The position numbers and the translations under genes were made by a program. The notes under the pieces are model-generated. The model was given only the letters and a program-made list of their open reading frames with translations, ran no database searches and had not been told where the DNA came from. Below are positions 22,811 through 33,800 of a stretch of DNA of 64,000 nt, in pieces. How positions within the stretch are numbered: the stretch's first letter is position 1; each line of letters opens with the position of its first letter. The stretch comes from Haematococcus lacustris (Eukaryota > Chlorophyta > Chlorophyceae > Chlamydomonadales > Haematococcaceae): positions 14,189,407 through 14,253,406 of the forward strand of contig JASKMD010000026.1 of assembly GCA_030144725.1 (NCBI GenBank), written 5' to 3'.

Positions 22811-23126
22811 GACCTGCACCAAGAAGAAGTGGACAGCACAGTACCACCAGATGTTACTCTGGCACTAGGCATGGCCGACTTCAGGCACGGGAACATGATG
22901 GCGTACACCGCTTAAGATGCTTGCCCGCCCTCCCCCTCCTTAGGCTTTAGTTTTTACGCCTATACGCATGGGCTTCGGCGCTCATTGCTATACGCCGAGC
23001 TGCGCGCGAGCGACTCCTATTCCAAGACCGGCGAAGCGGCGCCCCTCTCACACTCTCATTGCACATCGCATCTTTATACCACAATGAAGCTCAGTGCGAA
23101 CCAGTTGCAGAGCCGCTACTGTAAAG

Positions 23127-26100
23127 ATGCGGTGAGTGTAGGCGGTGCCCAGCGGTGCTCTCCCGCCGCGTGACCCCAGTCGCAGTGCGCAGGCGCGGCC
23201 TCAGCCCTCAGCCCTGACCAGTCGTCAAACTATGTGCGCAGGTCGGCGACAGCCTTACTCCTGGCTGTGCTCGTCGCCCTGGGAGCCTCTGGAGTTTCCG
23301 CCAAGGCGAGTCGCAAGGACAACTTCTCCGCCCCTTTCTAGTCCGCCTCCTTGCAGGCCAACCGTCCTAATTGAGCCTGCACAGCTTTCGCTTCTCCCTG
23401 TGAGCGCCTCACCACACATCATGCAACTCTCGCTGCCTGGCTGCTGCTGCTCCACAGTGCACCAACCCATACATCAACGTGGACAACGGTGAAACGCGTT
23501 GTTGTGTTGAGGACCAGCTGTGCGAAACCTCCTCCTGCCCAGGCAACAACCTGGGTGACAACCTGGTAATTCGCAGCCTGTGCTGCAAGGCCCTAACCTG
23601 CACCCTGTGAAGCTACACACACACCATGCCACTGTCGCATCTTCACGCCATGCAGCGGTCTGGCCTGATCTTTATGATCACAAGGAGCTGCAGAGGCAAC
23701 AGCCTCAGCACGCATCCCTAGAAAGTTCGCACTGCTGCAGCAATGCGCCTCCTGCTGCTGCTGCTGCTTGCTGTTTGGCTGCTAGGTGAACTGCCCTCAA
23801 GGGAGCGACAACAAGTGCGGGACTGACCTAGTGTGTGAAACCGTGTTGGCTAACTGCACGGACAACGGCAACCCAAACAACAACAAGTGCTTTGGTGGGC
23901 AGCAGTGGCGGCACCCACCCATCCACCCACTGCCCTCATCACTGGGAATTGCAGATACTGCTGTGCGTCTGAGGTTTTTTGGGGCAATGGAAGAACACCA
24001 AGGCAAGACTGTCATGCACTCCGGCCTGCCCACACTCTGCAGGCTACACCCGGTGTGTCAGCGGGGCAAGTGCCTGCGGCCCTGACGACATGCCCATCCC
24101 CGTCAATACAATCTGCTTTTATGATGGTGGGTAGCACCGTGCTGTGCTGATGTCTCCCCTCACCACCCTAGGGGTCCAGGCAGTTTAGGGAGGTGGCTTT
24201 CCCAGTCACAAAGGCTCTGCGCTGGTGGCCACTGTTCACATGGCGCCCACTGACCAGAAATACAATGACACAATGTAGCAACAAAGATTGTCTGAGGGAC
24301 ATTGTTCAGACCCGCCGGATGACAGCGCCGAGGGTGTTGCATCCTGCATCCGCCACGTCCCTGCCCTGTTGCTTAACAGCCGTAGCCTGAGCGGTGGCTT
24401 CAGCATTGCCCAGGGCTATGCTTTGCTTCAACATGTTCCCTGTGCCATGTCCTATCCCTGCCCTCACTGCTGCGCTAACCTGGTTCTGTCCCTGCCTGGT
24501 GGCCCGCAGGCAACTCACTGAGCTTCAAAGTCTGTGACGGTAAGCCGATCGAGCAGGAGCATGACGGATGCTGTCCTGCCAATCTGATCTCAACAGTGCT
24601 GTGGCTGTGGTAGGCAGTGGTGGTGCCATGTGTGCATGTACTCCATGCACCACGTGCACGTGTCTCTGCACCTTCAGCCCACCAGGTTGCCCCGCCAGCC
24701 TCCTGCAGGACTGGAGGTGTGTGAGTGACAGCTGCTGTCACTAGCCTGGCAAGTCTCAGGGACCTGGTGCCAGTTCACAGCTGCTGCCAAGCCCCTGGCC
24801 GAGTTACCTGTCACAGTAAAGTCATGGGATGATGGTTGGGTCATCATTCAACAATGCGGTTCTGCCTTGTACATGGCAGGCTGCATCCAACCCGTGAATG
24901 GCAAGCCTCCTGTGTCAGACGCTTGCAAGAAGTCTCCACCCCCCAGCCCCGCCCCACCCAGCCCAGCACCTCCCAAGCCGCCCAGCCCCGCACCACCCAG
25001 CCCAGCCCCTCCCTCCCCTACCAGCCCTTCCCCACCCAGCCCCTCCCCACCCAGCCCAGCACCTCCCAAGCCGCCCAGCCCCTCCCCACCCAGCCCTGCC
25101 CCTCCCTCCCCTACCAGCCCTTCCCCACCCAGCCCCTCCCCACCCAGCCCAGCACCTCCCAAGCCGCCCAGCCCCTCCCCACCCAGCCCTGCCCCTCCCT
25201 CCCCTACCAGCCCTTCCCCACCCAGCCCCTCCCCACCCAGCCCAGCACCTCCCAAGCCGCCCAGCCCCTCCCCACCCAGCCCTGCCCCTCCCTCCCCTAC
25301 CAGCCCTGCCCCACCCAGCCCCTCCCCACCCAGCCCAGCACCTCCCAAGCCGCCCAGCCCCTCCCCACCCAGCCCTGCCCCTCCCTCCCCTACCAGCCCT
25401 GCCCCACCCAGCCCCTCCCCACCCAGCCCAGCACCTCCCAAGCCGCCCAGCCCCTCCCCACCCAGCCCTGCCCCTCCCTCCCCTACCAGCCCTGCCCCAC
25501 CCAGCCCCTCCCCACCCAGCCCAGCACCTCCCAAGCCCCCCAGCCCCTCCCCACCCAGCCCTGCCCCTCCCTCCCCTACCAGCCCGGCCCCACCCAGCCC
25601 CTCCCCACCCAGCCCAGCACCTCCCAAGCCCCCCAGCCCCTCCCCACCCAGCCCTGCCCCTCCCTCCCCTACCAGCCCTGCCCCACCCAGCCCCTCCCCA
25701 CCCAGCCCAGCACCTCCCAAGCCGCCCAGCCCCTCCCCACCCAGCCCTGCCCCTCCCTCCCCTACCAGCCCTGCCCCACCCAGCCCCTCCCCACCCAGCC
25801 CAGCACCTCCCAAGCCGCCCAGCCCCTCCCCACCCAGCCCTGCCCCTCCCTCCCCTACCAGCCCTTCCCCACCCAGCCCCTCCCCACCCAGCCCAGCACC
25901 TCCCAAGCCGCCCAGCCCCGCACCACCCAGCCCTGCCCCTCCCTCCCCTACCAGCCCTGCCCCACCCAGCCCCTCCCCACCCAGCCCAGCACCTCCCAAG
26001 CCGCCCAGCCCCTCCCCACCCAGCCCTGCCCCTCCCTCCCCTACCAGCCCTGCCCCACCCAGCCCCTCCCCACCCAGCCCAGCACCTCCCAAGCCGCCCA

Positions 26101-26781
26101 GCCCCTCCCCACCCAGCCCTGCCCCTCCCTCCCCTACCAGCCCTGCCCCACCCAGCCCCTCCCCACCCAGCCCAGCACCTCCCAAGCCGCCCAGCCCCGC
26201 CCCACCCAGCCCCTTCCCACCCAGCCCGGCACCACCTTTGCCCCCCAGCCCTTTCCCGCCAAGCCCCAGTCCTGCTCCATCACCCACACCGCCCGAGGTG
26301 AGTGCCAAGCTTAGATTAAGCCTTGCCATTGACCAGTGCTGACATTGCAACAGATTGCAGGCCAGCCCTGCTGTCACTCATCTCGTCCATTAGTTCGTGA
26401 TGTCGACCATGAGCCAGCCATGCTGACATGCGCACTGCCACCACCTGAATGCTCTTCCACGGCCTACTCTAGCTTGAGGCAGCTACAAGATCCATCACAT
26501 CCACAATAGCACCCCCTGAACCCCGATGAGCAGGTATGGGCATTGTCAATGCACTATGCTTCCATCCGTCACATGCTCTGTCTTGCTTCATATCATACAC
26601 TTGATGCTGTTGCTCGCAGCCCTCTCCCCCGCCACCCGCCTGCCCCCCTCCCCCCCCACCTCAATTCATCTGCCCCCCCCTCGAGCCCTGCAACTGTATC
26701 TGCAAGTGCCCAACGCCCATCTGCCACAAGGAGCCGGCCGAGCCATGCAAGCCCGTCAAACCCCTGCCATGGCAGGGCTAA
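23127..26781 (+). CDS. Secreted Cys-rich, Pro-rich cell-wall glycoprotein, unit 2 (13 repeats, chimeric)
   Basis: Same exon plan as the unit 1 gene: start ATG 23127, Pro-rich exon 24880-26297 (1418 nt), last exon 26620-26781 with TAA. With 13 repeats of 31 residues it would be ~667 residues. Its first exons carry the unit 3 variants and its later exons the unit 1 variants, so the gene itself is the crossover product. Splice sites are conserved, including the GC donor, and no premature stop was seen in the model. Role as in unit 1: probable secreted wall or matrix glycoprotein. Confidence 0.75.
24973..26181 (+). repeat. 93-bp coding minisatellite, 13 units
   Basis: Exon is exactly 2 x 93 nt shorter than in unit 1; otherwise the same [14 protein letters not shown] repeat. 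Confidence 0.95.
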
Positions 26782-27515
26782 GTGCCTGGCTCCAAGGGGC
26801 ACTGCCGGCCTGCAACTTTCAGGCCCATACCACCTGAGGGTGTGCTTGTCTATTGCTCTGCTAGCCCCGGAGTTATTAGGCTATGGTAAGCTTTGGTATA
26901 GAGCCAGCAACCCACAGCTGACTGGCACCATGGCAGGTCATGGTCCTGCATGGCTGTGTGTACGGGCTGTTGGCACTCCTCAAGCCCCACCAGCAGTGTC
27001 CTGTCCCTGGCATGGCCACATAAGTAAGACTTGCAGCCAGCAGGAGCGGTGTTGACTAGCAGCAGCAACCGCCTGGCTACGAAGGCGCCGAGCAGCAGGC
27101 AAGATGGAAGGGAGCCAGTCAACTGTGCACCCAAACGGGATGAGAGCTTGAGCCTAAATAGTTAAGTACTGCATCTGCGGGGGACCAAGATACCGCCGTG
27201 TCTTGTGTCGAGTATTGCTGCCTGCCACTTCTGGAGCTCTCGTGTAGGATAGGACCCATGGCGCGGCCACATACCTCTGAGGGGTGTAGAGGTCACGGCC
27301 ACACCATACACATTTCATTCGACTAGCTTGCATGGTTCTAGCTGATTACTTTCCTCTGCATCTGGCATTGTGATGTAGCTGTAGCATACATTGTCGTTAG
27401 CTTGGCCGGCTATACATCGTCTAGTGATTGGTTGTTTGACAACGACATGGCTGAAGTTGGATTAGATGGATTGGTCACGGCCAGTGTGCCAGCATCAGGT
27501 TGTCGTTGCCCCCTG

Positions 27516-27520
27516 TGTAA
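27516..27520 (+). terminator. Candidate poly(A) signal TGTAA (unit 2 glycoprotein gene)
   Basis: Conserved counterpart of 18686-18690. Confidence 0.5.
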
Positions 27521-28852
27521 TGTCGCACCCGATCCTGGGTCGAGACACCAAGCTGCCACTTCATGTGCAGTTATAGCTGCAATGATTAACCCATGCAGGC
27601 AGTTGCGGTTCAACTTGATCAGCCCATGCACACGTCACACACTCACTGCCACTCACTCGCCAAAACCAAGGCCATTCACCGACACCCCCGCCGCTTCCAC
27701 CCAGGATGTAGCGCTTGGAAAGGACGTCCCAACGCCGCAGAGCTTTTGGTCAAAAAGTATAACAGGTATTCCAACACAAGTAATCCACCCCAGGTATAAT
27801 GCAGAAATACAATATTTACCACAAGGTTTATACATAAGTGTTCCATCACAGGTATTATGTTTGCTTGCACCACTGTAGCTGTCACACACTCTATAGCCAG
27901 GCACACAAACACTGCAATGCACATGGCCTCATGAGGAGTGGGTGGTAAGGACAGGGGCCGCATTCAGGAGTCCCCAACATGGGGTTGGTAATCTTCATGC
28001 AAGTACTCGCTACGAAGTGCACCGATTTCGGTAGCGTTTGTTGTATTGGCAGCTGCGCAATTTTGCTCGTATCCTGGCAAGCGGCGCGTTAATCCTTGCA
28101 TCAGAGTCCATGCCGGCGCAAGCGAGCGCGGACACACCTCAGCTGCTCACTATCGATTGTTCTAGTGGTGAGTAGAGGCACCAATGAGCAAATTGCGCTT
28201 GGCATCGAGCCGGAAGTACAATCACATTTCAGCCCGCCAAGCTCGCTCCGCGAGCCTCTTATTGGTGCAGGCGGTGTTGAAGGGCCATCGTTGGGCAAGT
28301 TACTAATCGACATTGTTGCATACGCGGGAAACGTGCGTCTCTCTCTCAGGAATGGAGACCCCCATCCACAAAATGGCATGTTGTGAGCTGACCACTGTGA
28401 CTCTCCAGACTTTCGATTAGTAACTCTGTTCCTTACTCAACGTCACAACTCCGACTGAAGAAAGCATGGCAATTAGATGATCAGGCCTGCTCCAAATGAC
28501 ATTGGCGTGACCCAACTTTGCCTGCAGGAATGACTAGCCTACTCCGACCGCCCGGACCGTGCCCCCTTGCACCCCCTTGCACGCCCTTGCACCCCCACCC
28601 GCTCCCCAGCCCAGCATAGCCTTCCTACCTCCTCCTACCCCCTTCCAACCCCAGCCCCGCCCTCCCCACCCCCCCCCCCACCCCCTCCCAGCCCCATCAC
28701 TGCCCTCCCACCCCCCCACCCCCTCCCACCCCCAGCCCCGCCCTCCCACCCCCCTCCCCCCCTCCCTCCCTCCTTCCCTCCCTTCTCATCCCTAGCAACT
28801 CCTGCCCACCCCCATGGGGCGCAGCCTGCGGCATAGTCAGCTCCAAGCCCTG

Positions 28853-29053
28853 TGTTACGAGCGCCGGTCGAAGTGCTAGCGAAGCGTCTCGGAAAAGTGA
28901 TGACGCGATTGCGTCATAGTGGTGTCGGAGTGTAATGCCAATGACCGGTGTCAAATGCTGGGTTCGACTCCCAGGCGGACAGCCTTGTGCAAGGCACTGA
29001 CATCGCCCTTGTCCGCTGAATTGGCACTACCTCCATACACCAGCTACGTAACA
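28853..29053 (+). repeat. 5' LTR, 201 bp
   Basis: Begins TGTTACGAGC and ends ACGTAACA. Contains a tRNA T-arm-like hairpin (28958-28974) with an exact pol III B-box consensus, GGTTCGACTCC at 28961-28971. Confidence 0.95.
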
Positions 29054-29056
29054 ATC

Positions 29057-29071
29057 TGGTTTCCGACCGAC
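29057..29071 (+). other. Probable primer-binding site
   Basis: TGGTTTCCGACCGACG starts three bases after the 5' LTR, the usual place and opening TGG for pairing with a tRNA 3' CCA end. It is not the initiator-Met type (TGGTATC); the tRNA was not identified. Confidence 0.6.
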
Positions 29072-29238
29072 GTTGAGAGATTTCTGGCCAGACATCGATA
29101 TAGCAACAACGTGCCCGAACCTGATGGCGGACTATGACGTGTTTGACGACGCGGAGCTGGAGCTGAACGCGATGGATACTGAGGGTATGTACCATTAGGT
29201 CCCTCTAGTCCCTCTTGTCGCAAAGTTCGCGTTTAGTA

Positions 29239-30837
29239 ATGCTACCAGTTCCAGCGGAGAAGCGTCTTAGGAAGCGCAGTGAAACTTTGGGTCAACATCA
29301 GCGGGAAAGGCCGGGGTCGAGCTCGCAACCGGTGGCTGCCCAGGAGGTAGTTGCGCTTGAAATGCAACACACACATGCTTTGACCCACCCGTCCGCTGAT
29401 GCTGAACGTGTTCGTCATGCAGATGTCCGCCAAGGGCCAGAACCTGTGGGTCCACTGACTCGCAATGTAGGCGAGCTCAGTTTGGAGGAACTCGAGCAGG
29501 AGTTGCGCAGGAGGCGTGCTCGCCATGAACAGCCCGGCCAGCATGCAGAGGTAGCCGCTGGAGGCAGTGGCATTGCTGGTGGCAACGGTGCTGTTGGTGG
29601 CGGCGGTGTTGCTGGTGGTAGTGGTGGTGTCGGCCAGCCTACAGCTCCAGGTGGCACTACCGGTGGGGTGCTTACCCCCGGTAGTGGCCAGGTTGCGCGT
29701 AGTGGCCCAGGGGGCACGGCGAACCACCCTGCACCCGGTGGGCCTGGGGCCACGGGTGGCAGTGGTCCTGGCAGCACAGGTGGCGGCAGCCAGGCTGGTG
29801 AGGGCCAGGCAGCGGCGGCGGCGGCAGCCGGGGCAGGTGGCCCGGGGCCGAGCGCCAATCAGCCCGGCGAGAACCAAGTGAGTGGCTTCAGAGCAGTTAT
29901 GCCCAACCCTAATATGTGGCGTATGGATGATGTAGAGAAGGGCAGAAATGTGAAGATGTTCTTGCGTGAGGTGACACGATGGGCAGCTGTTGCACGTGTG
30001 CCCATGATCGACGCGTTGCAACTACATGTGGCTGATCCTCTCAAAGAAGCTTTGTTTGCCATTGCCGAGCAGGCTAAGGCTGAGCGTCGGCTCATGACAG
30101 AGGAAGACATGGAAAAGATGTTCCTAGACCTGGTGGGTGCGGATACCGTCCAGGTGCAACACACAGCCATGAAGAGGCTGATCAATAGAGAGTGTGTCCA
30201 GGGAGACCAGAGTGTTGCACAGTACAATGTGGCGTTCAGGCTGCTAGCACAGCAGGTTCAAGCTTTCCCTGCTGGTGCTCTGTGTGAGATGTATGTGCAA
30301 GGTCTACAGGCTGACCTACGCCGTGAGTGTGCAGTCATGCCGAATGGCTTGCCATGGAGCAACCTGGATGATGTGATGATGTATGCGTTGGGCAGACAAG
30401 TCTCCATGCAGGCAGGCGTGAGCAAGGCTCAAGGCATGGTAGCTGTGGCAAGAGGTCCAGGCAGTGGCAGGCCTGACCGGCCCCGTGGTGGGCGTGTACG
30501 TGCCCGTGGTGTGCAGATGCAGGCGGCAAACACCATTTTGAAGCGGTGGCTTCCGCCGCACCGGCGACATGAGGAGACCGAACTGGACCGGTTCCTGGAG
30601 GCGCACCGTGGGGGCCGTGGGGCTGGCCCATCTCGTGGCGGAGGCCGTGGTGGTGGCCGCGGAGGTGGCCGTGGTTCTGGCCGTGGTGGCGGCGCAGCTG
30701 GGCGTGGTGGTGGCGCAGCGTGCCGCACATCAGAGTTGAACGCAAATGGCAAGCGGCCACTGACATGCTACAACTGTGGCGGCACAGGACACCTGGCACG
30801 TGACTGTGCGTCGCCTCGAGGTCAGGGTGCCGCCTAG
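29239..30837 (+). CDS. gag: Chromovirus Gag, ends at UAG in frame with Pol
   Basis: Capsid-nucleocapsid protein that packages element RNA. The in-frame ATG is at 29239 (a stop lies at 29206 in this frame), giving 532 residues. Domains: a Gly/Ala-rich low-complexity stretch (about residues 105-210), a capsid-like helical region (about 220-400), a Gly-Arg-rich RNA-binding region (about 460-505), and a CCHC zinc knuckle at 30766-30807 (CYNCGGTGHLARDC). TAG at 30835-30837 is the only stop between Gag and Pol. A 24-codon ORF at 29124-29198 precedes it and could be joined by a 52-nt intron. Confidence 0.9.
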   Translation: MLPVPAEKRLRKRSETLGQHQRERPGSSSQPVAAQEVVALEMQHTHALTHPSADAERVRHADVRQGPEPVGPLTRNVGELSLEELEQELRRRRARHEQPGQHAEVAAGGSGIAGGNGAVGGGGVAGGSGGVGQPTAPGGTTGGVLTPGSGQVARSGPGGTANHPAPGGPGATGGSGPGSTGGGSQAGEGQAAAAAAAGAGGPGPSANQPGENQVSGFRAVMPNPNMWRMDDVEKGRNVKMFLREVTRWAAVARVPMIDALQLHVADPLKEALFAIAEQAKAERRLMTEEDMEKMFLDLVGADTVQVQHTAMKRLINRECVQGDQSVAQYNVAFRLLAQQVQAFPAGALCEMYVQGLQADLRRECAVMPNGLPWSNLDDVMMYALGRQVSMQAGVSKAQGMVAVARGPGSGRPDRPRGGRVRARGVQMQAANTILKRWLPPHRRHEETELDRFLEAHRGGRGAGPSRGGGRGGGRGGGRGSGRGGGAAGRGGGAACRTSELNANGKRPLTCYNCGGTGHLARDCASPRGQGAA

Positions 30838-30888
30838 GGAGTTGCCCTGGACTTTGCTGTGCACGCTAGCCAGGGTGATGACAAGCAA
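30835..30888 (+). promoter_or_regulatory. Candidate stop-codon readthrough signal between gag and pol
   Basis: TAG is followed by GGAGTTG, then CCCTGG (30845-30850) which pairs with CCAGGG (30870-30875). Loop bases TTGCT (30854-30858) could pair with AGCAA (30884-30888) to make a pseudoknot. A UAG-G context with a structure 7 nt downstream resembles retroviral readthrough sites. Seen directly: single stop, same frame, stem. Readthrough itself is inferred. Confidence 0.55.
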
Positions 30889-33800
30889 GAACACGTACCA
30901 TGTGAATTGAAGAGGCCAAAGTTGTCTGTTGGGCCAATGCATGGTATGTGTAAGATTCCTGCTTTGTCAAGTGCACAATCTTCCGGTGCTATTGCAAGCG
31001 CCCATGGTGTGGATCTCTCGTTTGTGTATGAAGCCAGCCTAGGAGGCAAGCCCTGCAGAATTATGATGGACACGGGGTCATCCTTTGACCTAATCTCTGA
31101 GAAGTGGCTAACCAATGTAAGGAAAGTGAACCAGAATGGACAACCCGTAAGTTCAATCAAGGTGTCCATTGCCACAGCGCAACCAACAGTGGCTGAGAGC
31201 ATTGATGGTAAGCTGATACGCATGGCCGAAGAAGCAAGAGGAGAATTGTGCATGCAAGGAGTCAAGACGACGGCCGTGCTTAAGGTTGTGCCTGGTATGC
31301 TGGGGCAGATTGACGTCGTGCTAGGCAAGCCATGGCAAACGATGTATGATGCCAAGCTGCTGGTACGGGAGCAAAGTTGCCATGTTACTGATGGCAAGGC
31401 ACACACCCTGTATGCCAAGCGGCCGAGACATGCAAATGGCAAGATGCTTGCACAGCTAACAGAGCTGCGCATGGCACCGGAGCTGATGAGCGCCCCTCAG
31501 GCAGCACGAGCTGTGCGGCATGGTTGCCCTAGTTGGCTGCTGATGGTGCAAAAAGAAGAAGGGTCGGTGTCGCCACATACATCGTGCGTGACCGGTAGTG
31601 AACAACACATAAAGCTGAGCCTAGCATCAACGGGGCTGGTGCCCGAGAACACGGTGGCAGAAATGGTCAAAACTTACAATGACGTCTTTGCTGATATCCC
31701 CGCTGGTTTACCGCCTGAACGAGGTGTGGGACACACCATTCCACTGGAAGCGGGTACGCTGCCACAATGGGCACGCATGTACCGTTTGAGTCAACGAGAA
31801 ATTGAGGAAATGAAAAAGCAGGTATCGGCGCTGCTGGAAAAGGGCTGGATAGAGCCAAGCGCTTCGCCCTGGGGGGCCCCTGTGCTCTTTGTGCAGAAGA
31901 AGGATGGGTCCCTAAGGATGTGCATTGACTACAGGGCGTTGAACAAGCGCACGGTGCGCGACCGATACCCACTGCCTCGAATTGATGATTTGCTTGACCA
32001 AGTTCGGGGGAAGAAGGTGTTCAGTTCTCTTGACCTGCAGTCTGGGTATCACCAGATCAGGATTACCCCCGAAGACGTCCCAAAGACAGCTTTCCTCACG
32101 CCCATGGGCCAGTTTCAATATAAGGTCCTGTGTTTTGGGCTGTGCAATGCCCCTGCAACGTTTCAGAAAACCATGAACAGGATCTTTGAGCCCATGATCA
32201 AGGCTGGTTCCGTCCTTGTCTACCTAGATGACATTTTGGTGATGAGCAATACCCCTGAGGAGCATGTGCAGCATTTGAGGCAGGTACTGGAGTTGATGAG
32301 AGCCCACAAGCTGTTTGCAAAGCTGAGCAAGTGTGAGTTCAACAGACCTGAGCTGGCTTTCCTGGGCCACATAGTGGGCAGGAACGGTGTGGCAGTGGAC
32401 CCTGCTAAAGTGAAGGTGGTGGATGAGTGGCCTCAGCCCCGAGGGCTGAAGGAATTGCAAGCCTTCCTAGGTCTGTGTAACTTCTTCCGCCGCTTCATCC
32501 GTGGCTACAGCTCTGTGGCTGCTCCCCTCACCGACCTGACAAGGCAAGACAAGAAAGCTGCACCTACGGGGGCACAACATGATGCAAGAGTGCAGGAAGC
32601 CTTTGCTAAGGACCCTCAAGTCAAGGGTGCCTTCCAGGCTCTGAAAGCAGCCCTGTGCTCAGCCCCTGTCCTAGCTCTGCCTGACTTCTCCAAGCCGTAC
32701 TTAGTGTGGACTGACGCCTCCCTCCAAGGCACTGGTGGTGTGCTCATGCAAGAGGGCCGTGTGGTGGCGTACACGAGCAAGAAGTTCACACCGGCTCAAA
32801 CACGGTACACAACAGGCGAGCAGGAGCTCCTGGCCATTGTGAGGGCCCTGCAAGAATGGCGCTGCTATCTAGATGGGGCTGTGGGAGTGACCATTGTGAC
32901 GGATCACAACCCTCTTGTGTACCTGGCTTCTCAGACTAACCTATCCAGGCGCGTGGCGCGGTGGGTTGAGTTGATGTCCCGGTTCAAGTATGAGATCAAG
33001 CACAAGCCTGGGGCTGTGAACATTGCTGACCCCATCAGCCGCAGTGTCCAACAAATGCAGCAGGGAAGTAACAAGGACGATGATGAGGAGGAAGCTGTAG
33101 GTGTTGTGGTGCTGCGTAGAGAGGGCCAAGTGCTGGTCATGACAAGGAGACAGGCCCGGCAGACCCAGCCGTCCATCGCCCATGCGCCACCAGTGACACG
33201 CGAGCAAGACTCCGCCCAGCAGGCCGAGGGCCAGTCGGCTGTTGAGCGTACCGCAGGAGCGGTGCGGCCTGGTGGGGGGGAAGTCCCACTCCCTCGGCGA
33301 AGCCCATGTGCGACACCCGCGGAAAGAGAGGATGCGGAGCGGGTGAGAGAAGTGGAACTCGCACGGGCACCAGGTGGCTCGCTGCATGATTTCATAATTG
33401 AAGGCTACAGCCATGACCCCTTGTTTCAATCAGGAAAAGCACAAAAGAGGCTGAGCCGCAGCGAGCGAGGACTGTGGTTGCTAAGGGACAGAGTGTGGGT
33501 GCCACGCAGTCCACTGGTTAAGCAAGCGGTGCTAGAGAAGTGCCATGATGATGCTTTTGCTGGCCATGTGGGTATCACAAAGACCAAAAAGCTGGTATCC
33601 CGACACTTCTACTGGCCGGGCTGGGACAAAGACGTGGAGGACTATGTGCGGCATTGTGATGCCTGCCAGAGGAACAAACCTAGCTGCCTCCTTAAAGCCG
33701 GCAAACTGCAACCCCTGTCCATCCCTGGTAAAAGATGGGAACATGTGAGCATGGACATGATTGTCAAGCTCCCAACAAGTGGTGAAGAGAGGTATGACTC

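Larger units (their letters stand above)
20722..27963. repeat. Tandem segmental duplication, unit 2 (chimeric)
   Basis: Same content as unit 1. From 20722 to 23991 it matches unit 3 at sites where unit 1 differs; from 24267 to its end it matches unit 1 where unit 3 differs. This is the product expected from unequal crossing-over between units 1 and 3. Its 3' junction carries T2. Confidence 0.9.

Noticed and set aside
28920..28981. A tRNA gene in the LTR
   Set aside because: T-arm-like hairpin is present, but the spacing to any acceptor partner is too short and no anticodon or D arm could be fitted.
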